A stretch of DNA of 64,000 bases from Anaspis maculata (Eukaryota; Arthropoda; Insecta; Coleoptera; Scraptiidae), in assembly GCA_949128115.1 (NCBI GenBank), contig OX421963.1, positions 40,221,979 to 40,285,978 of the forward strand, written 5' to 3'. Position 1 is the first letter of the stretch. Each line of letters starts with the position of its first letter. Below are positions 56,252 through 64,000 of this stretch, one piece after another. A program made the translations under genes and the position numbers. The notes beneath the pieces were generated by a model, which was not told where the DNA came from, did no database searches, and was given only the letters and a program-made list of their open reading frames with translations.

Positions 56252-58002
56252 TATTGAGGTCGGAGTATTCAGCGGTTCAAGTTGTCAGCTCCGTTGTGTC
56301 ACTCGCACTTGTCTCTGATTTGGAAGTGAGCTGTAAGTGGGTGCATAACAGTGTAGACTGCTAATACTGCTACTCTATGCACTAGTATAATGCACCATAA
56401 ACATCTATAATAGGTACCTACCTAGCTAGGTATTGTAAGATGTGGGTGTCGCTTTCAATCGTAAACGAAATATTCAAATATGTAGGGGAAGACATCTTCA
56501 ACAGAATAATTAGGTATCCAACCAGGAAATTGCAAAACCTTGTACCAACTTATACCCCCATTCAGAATTAGATACTACTAATAATAATAATGATAATAAT
56601 AATAATAAGATAATCAGCATCATAAAGTTTAATGTTGGAATTCAGGTACCTAATCTTGATCTGAAAATATTATTTTGTTCCCGCCAAGGTAAATTAAGTT
56701 GTAGGTAGGTAACACTCTGAATAAAATTATCATGAAGCAAGGCAGCACCTCCGATTGATGTTGCTTTGGTGTTTGTTCGTTTGATCCACATTCATTAAAT
56801 AATCACCCCTTTTCGATGTTTTTGCTTTGTGCAGCACGTTCCGGTGATCCTTTTGTGACGTTGGAACTTGCATTCGAAGTCTTCTTCCTCGGCGTATACA
56901 GCAGCAGCAGTGCTGTATTATTTTCCTCTTCCGCCCTGTGGTTTTAGATTTTATATATTTTTATGACGTAATATTTCAGCAGTGTGCTTACTTTCAGCGT
57001 ATGTGAAGTAATACTCCGCGGATGTAATTGAAAATGAGATTTACGGCCGAATTCACAACTGGGGTACCACTAATTCCGTTGTGATATCTGTTTCCGTCGT
57101 AGAGTTATCCTACTTATATTTTTTGGCAGATGCTATTCTGCTGTATCTTTGTGGAATAAAACATTTCTTATTTTATTATTGCATGCAAGGGATTCGAACG
57201 AATCTGGTTTTTGAATGTTCAAATGTTTAAATTGTGCAGCGATATAAATACTTCGGCTTCGATAAGACACCGAGGAAGAGCTATTTTTTTCCTTAGGTAC
57301 ATATATGTCTCCATTTCTTCACTATACCTTTTGCAAAATATAAAATAACAATCGCGAAGAGATACTTATCTGCAGAAAATCGAAGAAAATATGCTTCGGT
57401 TGAAAAAGGCAGCAAATTCTGAGTTACATCAGTCATGTACGTATGGATGTAGCTGATACATACACGATGTTTATTCGAAGATATCGGAAAGATTGATGCT
57501 GTGACCATTTGGCGTTTCGAAATATTTATACTTACATCCCGTCTCGCGCTCTAGCCCGGAATGGAATCCGGAATTATTTCCTGCATCGTGTCGCCATTTG
57601 AAATATTAAAAGCAATTTTCAGTTTGTTGCGGAACTGACTTTGGGACGAAAAAAAAATTGACTTTCGATTTAGATTATTCGCGCTCTCCCCGAACGATTC
57701 CTTTTCGGAGTGTAAACAAGCCCTCAACAAGTGTCAGCTCGAAATTAGAAGGTGATACGCATATGCGTCATCTAGCGTGCCCATAAAAATTCATCATCCC
57801 CGCAATATTATTTCAATTTTTGGAGCCGGCCGCAAAAAATAGCGCTATAAATATGAAAAAGCAGCTGAAAAAGCGATAATAATCTCCGCAGTTCGGTTGA
57901 GGGAGCTTTGTGCTGAGCCGCATAAATTCCTGATGCTGATTTTCTGTTCTGGCACAGAAAATAGTAGGTATAGAGCTTCAGTCCCAGAATATGTGCTAAC
58001 CT
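56252..58002. other. No gene recognised; AAT microsatellite
   Basis: (AAT)n at 56575-56612 and TAGGTACCTACCTAGCTAGG simple sequence near 56412. Open frames are under 90 codons. Confidence 0.45.
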
Positions 58003-59051
58003 AAACTGCGCAACAAATATGTTGTCGCAAGGGAAAAATTGGTCCGACTTTGGACCACAATAACTTTTGAATGACACAAACTATTTCGATTTTGTTGTCA
58101 CGGTTAGTGAGATCAGTCTTTCCGTTATTCACCTTCAAGAGGTGAAGATCAGGAAGCTTCATGTGAAATATTTACAGGGTGAAATGTAAAACAGTGCAAA
58201 ATTTTAGCAGATAAAACGGACCCCCATTTTCAGAAAAAAATATTTTCACAAATGCAAATGAAAGGATCATAAAGCGTGATATTTTGGCTTGCCCCCAGTT
58301 GTGGAATTTTTGGAATCGAAACTCTGGTTCTGACTTTATGATTTTTTTTCTCTTGGAGGATGCTGATTTATCCTATCGCTACAAGAAAGACTATGTTAGC
58401 TCAGGGAGCCTGTCATCATCAAAAACAAAAACTGACCATCAGCATCAAGTTCAGGAGGTCAAAATCACAAAGAAAGTTTGTTTCAGCTGTGAAAATCTGA
58501 TCAAATTCAATTTTTAAGAAAAACAGCTGTGTCGCCCATTTCGAATGAGCCCCTTTTTTGAAGCCTTGATCAAGGTTTCTCAGATGGTCTGCAAGTAAAG
58601 TTGCTGAGAACCGTTAAAGCAAGAATATTCGTGAATTGCAACCTCCCATCATCAGAATAACATAGTCTTCTTTGTACCGATAGGATAAATCAGCATCTTC
58701 CAAGAGAAAAAAATCATAAAGTCAGAGCCAGACTTCCGATTTCAAAAATTTGGAAACTGGGCGCAAGCTAAAACATCACGCTTCATGATCCTTTCATTTA
58801 CATTTGAGAAAAAAAATTATTCTGAAAATAGGGTTTCGTTGAATTTGCTAAAATTTTGTACTGTTTTACATTTCACCCTGTAGATATTTTACATGGAGCT
58901 TCCAGATCTTCACCTCCTGAAGGTGAATAACGGAAAGACTGATCTCACTAACCGTCAAAACAATCAAAATGGTTTTTGTCATTCAAAAGTTATTGGGGTT
59001 CAAACTCGGACCAATTTTTCTCTCGCGACAACATATTTGTTGCGCAGTTTA
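58003..59051. repeat. 1.05-kb palindrome with internal CAGGGTG junctions
   Basis: Arms about 400 bp: TAAACTGCGCAACAAATATG / CATATTTGTTGCGCAGTTTA outermost, AGTGAGATCAGTCTTTCCGT / ACGGAAAGACTGATCTCACT, then TA|CAGGGTGAAATGTAAAACAG at 58173 and its reverse at 58861-58882, then inner matches to about 58402/58655. The spacer is about 250 bp. Confidence 0.9.
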
Positions 59052-59100
59052 TTCTACATTAACATAATATGTTGAAATATTATCATTTCATAAAAACGCA

Positions 59101-60176
59101 TAAAGGACCCCGCACGATTCTTATGGAAAATGGCTCCCGGTCAAACTCTCTAAATTTTTGATATGTTGTAGCTCATGAGATACTAATCAAATACCGTGAA
59201 CCCCAAACTCAAATAATGGACAGTTTTTCACCCACAGGGGGTTGAAGTTGGAGGTTTTGACGGCTTGAAAATGATATTATGACGTTAATAATAGCTTTTT
59301 ATTTGGTTTCTCTTCAAGTTGTGTTTCATGCTAAATGTATTTATTTGACAGAAAAATATCAACCCCCTCCTCCACCCCCAACCCCTATCTATCATCATAA
59401 AATTCGAGATTACTCACAAAAGCCATGCGCATGGCTTCTGTGATTTAAATTATGAATTTTGACATGAAAATTATGTTCCACCCCTAATGTTGGGGTGCCG
59501 ATTTTCCTCGGTTAATTTGGCTGAATTTTTGGTATTGTGTACCTCCAATTCTGCTGAACAAAAAGTTCTCATACCAAAACTTATTCCTATGAACAGTTTT
59601 TGATCTGCAAGGGACTGAAGTTCAATATTTATGCTCTCAAATCTTCAACTTCAGTCCCCTGTAGAACAAAAACTGTCCATAGGAATAAGTTTTGGCATAA
59701 GAACTTTTTGTTCAGCAGAATCAGAAGTACATAATACCAAAAATTCAGCCAAATTAACCGAGGAAAATTTGAAAATCGGCACCCCAACATTAGGGGTGGA
59801 AAATAATCTTTATGTCAAAATTCATAGTTTAAATCACAGAAGTCATCTGCATGGCTTTTGAGAGTAATCTCGAATTTTGTGATGATAGATAAGGGATGGG
59901 GGTGGAGGAGGGGGTTGATATTTTTCTGTCAAATAAATACATTTAGCATGAAACACAACTTGAAGAGAAACCAAATAGAAAGCTTTTATTTACGTCAGAA
60001 TATCATTTTTAAGCCGTCAAAACCTCCAACTTCAGCCCCCTGTGGGTAAAAAACTGTCCATTATTTGAGTTTGGGGTTCACGGTTTTTGATGAGTATCTC
60101 ATGAGCTACAACATATCAAAAATTCAGAGAATTTAACCGGGAGCCATTTTCCATAAGAATCGTGCGGGGTCCTTTT
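59101..60176. repeat. 1.08-kb palindrome, arms nearly touching
   Basis: AAAGGACCCCGCACGATTCT / AGAATCGTGCGGGGTCCTTT at the ends, GAACCCCAAACTCAAATAAT / ATTATTTGAGTTTGGGGTTC, CACCCCTAATGTTGGGGTGC / GCACCCCAACATTAGGGGTG and GGGACTGAAGTT / AACTTCAGTCCC near the centre (about 59638). The arms are about 525 bp with only scattered differences. Confidence 0.92.
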
Positions 60177-61104
60177 GTTGGACCTAATCTACTTTACCTA
60201 TAGTTAGTCGGGACATTTTGCCAAGCTATGCATGTCATTAATGTCATGGTTCATACCATTTCTTATAGGAAAGTGCATTTATTATGCAGTCCACTTCATT
60301 GCAGGAAAAATTTCAAGAAACCTTATTCTCAGGTTGGTATGAACTACGACACTGATAACGTGCATAGCTTGTTGAAATGTCTCAGCTACACCTATCTATT
60401 CAGCAGTAACCACATAAGGTACCTACGCGTCGGGCAAGATGTCGAACTATTCGAATCTCCCGCTCCAACGCGTCCAAAGTCAGCTCTTCCATTGCATTAT
60501 CTGTGTTCAACCGACAAAGTGCTATCGCTATGTGAAAACTGAAATTGCTAAACTTGGTAACCTTCACCATTTAGGTCTTTTTGGAAAGCTACAAGGATGT
60601 ACTTTGGTTTGAGCCTATAGACATTTTCGAAATCCCAAAATTATTGTCTCAAAACTTGGATTTTTTTGTACTTTGGATATGTCTATAGGCTCAAACATGA
60701 ATGAAACATGAACAAGACTTGAATTCATTTAATATCACTGGAAAGCAATTTTCAAGGGCTTTGCAATGATGTATTACAAGTATTACAAGTAGGTATTACA
60801 AACGGGGTTGCCATTTGAAAAAAAAATAGTAGAGGAGGCTGGGACTCAGACACGGAGTGGGGTGAGTCACTGACTTCACTTTATGGTTCTCTTTCAATTC
60901 TGTCAAAACGGTTTTGGGCGATTTTCGATATCTGCTTTTGTTTCAGACTTACAGGCAATTGTTAGTTTTGAATTCGACACCCTGGGTCTTCGAGATTTTT
61001 TTTTTCAATTAACCCCCGATCATCTATTCACAATCTTTCAAAAAAAAGGTAAATTGACAACAACAAGAAAGGTTCTCACATCAGACAACTACAGTTAGTT
61101 GCTA
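60177..61104. other. No gene recognised
   Basis: AT-rich; open frames are 104 codons or fewer with no domain. A GGTATTACAAGTAGGTATTACA direct repeat is near 60775. Confidence 0.4.
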
Positions 61105-61967
61105 ATTTAGACTTGACTTGAATCAATATTTTGAAGAAAGATATTGATACATTGTAGTAGTAGAAGGCACTCAGGTTCGAAATGGCAGCTCAAGTTGGTG
61201 CCATCGTTTGAGACGGTGAGTTTGTTTGCTCTTTGTTGTCCAGGAGGTTTACGGGCCAGACTGTTCGGATGTCGCTCCAGTCTGACTTGGAAGCGTTCGC
61301 TGGTTCTCACTTAATCCTTCACGTAGCACATCTTCAAGTCTTGGTGGATGGTTCCATTAGTTACGAACCATGGTGCATCAGCTAATGTCCGCAAGGCCTT
61401 AGAGAGGAAGCGCTGGATAATGTCCAGGTTGCTGTTGCTAGTTGTCCCCCATAGCTAAATTCCGTACGTCCAGACTGGCTTGATGATCACCTTGTAAACG
61501 AGAAGTTTGTTGTTTAGAGATAACTCTGATTTTCTGCCGAGCAGCCAGTACAATTTGGAAAGTTTGAGGCCAACCTGTTTCCTCTTGGCAAACAGGTGTT
61601 TCTTTCAAGTCAAACGCCTCTCCAGGTGTAGTCCCATCAGGTGTTTTGAGTCATCCGCTTGCGAAATCAGGTTGCTGTTCATTGTAACAGGCGGACAGGT
61701 GCCCTTTCTCAGGGTGAAGGTGACGTGGGCAGATTTGGCTTTGTTCACTTTTATACGCCATTTTCTCAGCCATAACTGCAACTGGTGGAGAGATGTTTGG
61801 AGGTGGATAGATGGCCTCGTTAGGATTTTTTTGGGACACCAGAATAGCAGTGTCGTCGTCGAAAATGGCGGTTGTGGTGTTTGCGCTGGTTTGAATGTCT
61901 GCTGTGTAGAGGGTGTAGAGGAATGACCCCAGTACACTTTCCTGAGATATACCGGAGAGTATTTCGG

Positions 61968-62404
61968 CAGCGCCGGATCTAGGGGGGTGCAAAACGGGGC
62001 ATATGTACCGGGCGGCAAAATGAAGGGGCGGCAAGAATAGGTCTAATTTCATATCAATTAAAAAAAATGATGAAAGCATTATTTTGATCTCCATCTTTTT
62101 GTGGAAGTATTCAAATAGAATTGCCTGAAATGATAATCTATCTCAAAACGGATTCGCGCAACAGCGCGCATGGGTGACAAGCAGTCGACCCAGCAATTTG
62201 TATGTTCTCATATTGGAAAAAATTTACGAGGGAAGAGGGGTACTTTGCTCAACTATTTAGTTCTTCTAAAATCCGAACAATTTTCACCTGTGGCACTACT
62301 AGGGGCCTTCTTGGTCCAAGGCCGCCCTTCGCTTCTTGCATATCGATGGGGGGCGGCAAAATTGAATTTAGCACCCCCTAAAGAAAAGCCTAGATCCGGC
62401 ACTG
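61968..62404. mobile_element. hAT-type MITE in the LINE
   Basis: CAGCGCCGGATCTAGG at the left, CCTAGATCCGGCACTG at the right. The flanks GTATTTCG / GTATTCCG form a 7/8 duplication. It splits the RT between its fingers/palm segments. Confidence 0.85.
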
Positions 62405-62493
62405 GTATTCCGTAAAGATTGTTTTTTTTGCTTCGGTATTTCACCTGGAAGTATCTGCAGGACATGTATGACTTCAGCACGTGGTAGTAAGAG

Positions 62494-62862
62494 CAGTGGC
62501 GTATCTAGAGTAAATCGCGCCCGGGTCAAAACATGACAATTGCGCCCCTGAATTAGGCTTGTTTTCAGAATTCAGGCAGCTCAACGACCAATTGGGCCCT
62601 TCTATTAGGCTTTATCTGGATCAGATGAAAAAGTCGAAAGTTGACCTTCTGTTTGAATGTATTGGTTTTGGTTTTCTCCCCCTCTCTCTTTCCTATTTCG
62701 CTTGTCAATTATTGCTCACACGAATTATGCCCAACAGTTCAAAAATCTACATTATTTCATTTTTCACTTTTTACATTTTCATCTTTTTCTCTAATTTGCG
62801 CCCTAAGGATCAAAGTGCGCTCATAGCACGTGCCCCATTTGCCCCCCGTAGATACGCATCTG
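62494..62862. mobile_element. hAT-type MITE in the LINE, second family
   Basis: CAGTGGCGTATCTAGAG and (reversed) CAGATGCGTATCTACGG ends; flanks AGTAAGAG (62486-62493) and AGTAAGAA (62863-62870), a 7/8 duplication. Confidence 0.85.
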
Positions 62863-63615
62863 AGTAAGAAAGTGGAAGCGTCATCTTCATTTTGTGTAGG
62901 AGTCCAACACCTTATCAAACACTTGTGCAACGTCGAGGAAGACCGCGGAACAGTATACTGCCTATCTTCAAATGTTCTGTTGATACAGTTTACGACTCTA
63001 TGTACCTGCTCCACTGTGCTGTGCATGCCGCTCACGGAATCCAAATTGATGTGACGGTATCAGTTTTTGTCTCCAAAAATGGCTCTAGCCTCTTTAGAAA
63101 TAATTTCTCAAACACCTTGGTAGCAGGATTGGTAGCAAACTTTTTGGTCGATAAGAAGATGATGTCACTTGTTCAACAGGTTTTCCTGGCTTAGGAACCA
63201 TGATTAGTTGGACCACTTTCCACTGTGAGGTGTAGTGTAGTGTTTAGCACGATTGACAGCAGTGAAGATAATTATGAGTGATCACCTTTAGCGCTTTCTT
63301 TGGCAGTTCTTTGAGAATTTTGGCGGTGATCAATTCATAGCCTGGGGTTTTCTTCAATTTCAGTTTTGAGATGGTCTCTTGTATTTCTGTTTCTGTGATC
63401 CGGGCAAAGACATTTGATCCAGTGAGTTTAAACAGTTGATAATATTTTCTTCTTATTCCTCTGTCGATAGCTGTGATTCATGTGGTTGAAAGACCGTAGG
63501 AAAATGCATTGCGAAAGTGTCGGCTTTCTCTTTGTCGCTCATGACCCATTGATTATCGTTCTTCCCCAGTGGATACACTACTTCATTCTGTACTTCCGAG
63601 ACGAAATTTTTCGAT

Positions 63616-64000
63616 CACAATCGTAACCTACTAGCTAAAAGAAAACTTCATGCTGGCTACCCTTTAATGAACCGAGTCGGAACCAAGGTCGGAATAGAAC
63701 TTTTATAAAAAGATATTTTCAAAATGTGGCTTTTTGCTCGTGTTACCTGCATATTTGTGTGTGAATTTGTGTAGTTTGGATTGATTTGTGGCTGAATTAA
63801 GCTTTGCAACAACAAACTGAAGCACTCTCTGGTATTCGGATGCGTATGCAAATTTTTGCACACAGGAAAATGGCAAAGTTAAAATGTAGCCGGCCGCTAA
63901 TAGCTCCTGCCGCCAGTTTGCAGATCGCTTTGTTTAGCAATTTCCAGAGGATTTTGCAAATATTTGCGGAACATCCATTACATTTTTTTTGTTTGGATCC
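63616..64000. other. No gene recognised at the right edge
   Basis: AT-rich, one 68-codon frame on the - strand without family resemblance. Confidence 0.4.

Larger units (their letters stand above)
61105..63615 (-). pseudogene. Jockey-type LINE reverse transcriptase, dead, with two MITE insertions
   Basis: On the - strand, from right to left: GKNDNQWVMSDKEKADTFAM (about 63560), KTPGYELITAKILKELPKKA (about 63330), VVQLIMVPKPGKPVEQV (about 63200), FLDVAQVFDKV (RT motif A, about 62930), YYHVLKSYMSCRYFQVKY (about 62460), SVLGSFLYTLYTADI (about 61930), then FDDDTAILVSQKNPNEA in place of FADD (about 61860), LQTSLHQLQLWLRKWRIKVN, RKGTCPPVTMN, and the C-terminal RKSELSLNNKLLVYKV..ERHPNSLARKPPG (about 61540-61260). 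Many stops and frameshifts. The endonuclease domain is missing, so the copy is 5'-truncated at about 63615. hAT-type MITEs interrupt it at 61968-62404 and 62494-62862. Confidence 0.88.

Noticed and set aside
61507..61926. 139-codon open frame on the + strand
   Set aside because: It is the antisense shadow of the Jockey-type reverse transcriptase.

Overview
The window looks like TE-dense euchromatin from a large arthropod genome, most likely an insect. Coding exons are short and separated by long introns with GT/AG borders, TE families are metazoan (Jockey-type LINE, tRNA-headed SINEs, Tc1/mariner, hAT and PIF/Harbinger-type MITEs, Ty3/gypsy-like solo LTRs), and the AT-rich DNA is dotted with TAGGTACCTACCTA-type simple sequence. 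A hemipteran is a guess from overall texture, not something I can prove.

Three host genes can be supported. (1) A Ras-like small GTPase of the RERG/RASL11-12 type on the + strand has one internal exon at 9455-9528 and its last exon at 37992-38408; phases and protein sequence join exactly, so about 28.5 kb between them is a single intron packed with mobile DNA. Its 5' exons (P-loop) are off the left edge or unrecognised. (2) A complete seven-exon acid lipase on the - strand spans 45390-47796 (412 aa, full Ser-Asp-His triad). (3) A short signal-peptide exon at 42673-42754 (+) resembles the first exon of an ionotropic glutamate receptor; if so the lipase may lie inside its first intron.

Layout. 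1-644: right-hand part of a degenerate nuclease-like/Cys-rich TE gene. 2907-8634: a foldback element nested around a second foldback (3683-7933), with a solo LTR and two MITEs inside. 9455-37991: intron of the Ras-like gene, holding a hAT MITE, LINE debris, a 118-bp satellite, a second solo LTR, two long-inverted-repeat elements that each enclose a decayed copy of the same nuclease-like gene family (17404-20439 and 26515-28850), a palindromic satellite (22563-23157), a foldback split by an LTR-like insertion (23566-26193), a relict Tc1 element, a 1.6-kb near-perfect palindrome (33128-34724) and a hAT element with perfect 8-bp target duplication (34825-36329). 38880-40140: another foldback with a MITE in one arm. 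42673-52567: receptor exon, SINEs, lipase, MITEs, third solo LTR. 54044-60176: a run of palindromic elements including two back-to-back palindromes. 61105-63615: a dead Jockey-type LINE broken by two hAT MITEs.

The most interesting biology is in the foldback elements: one decayed gene family with the acidic-residue layout of FEN/XPG/PIN nucleases plus a Cys-rich tail occurs twice between long inverted repeats, many unrelated elements end in TA + CAGGGTG, and an exact YY1/Pho-type 11-mer (AAGATGGCGGC) occurs nine times, mostly in repeat arms.
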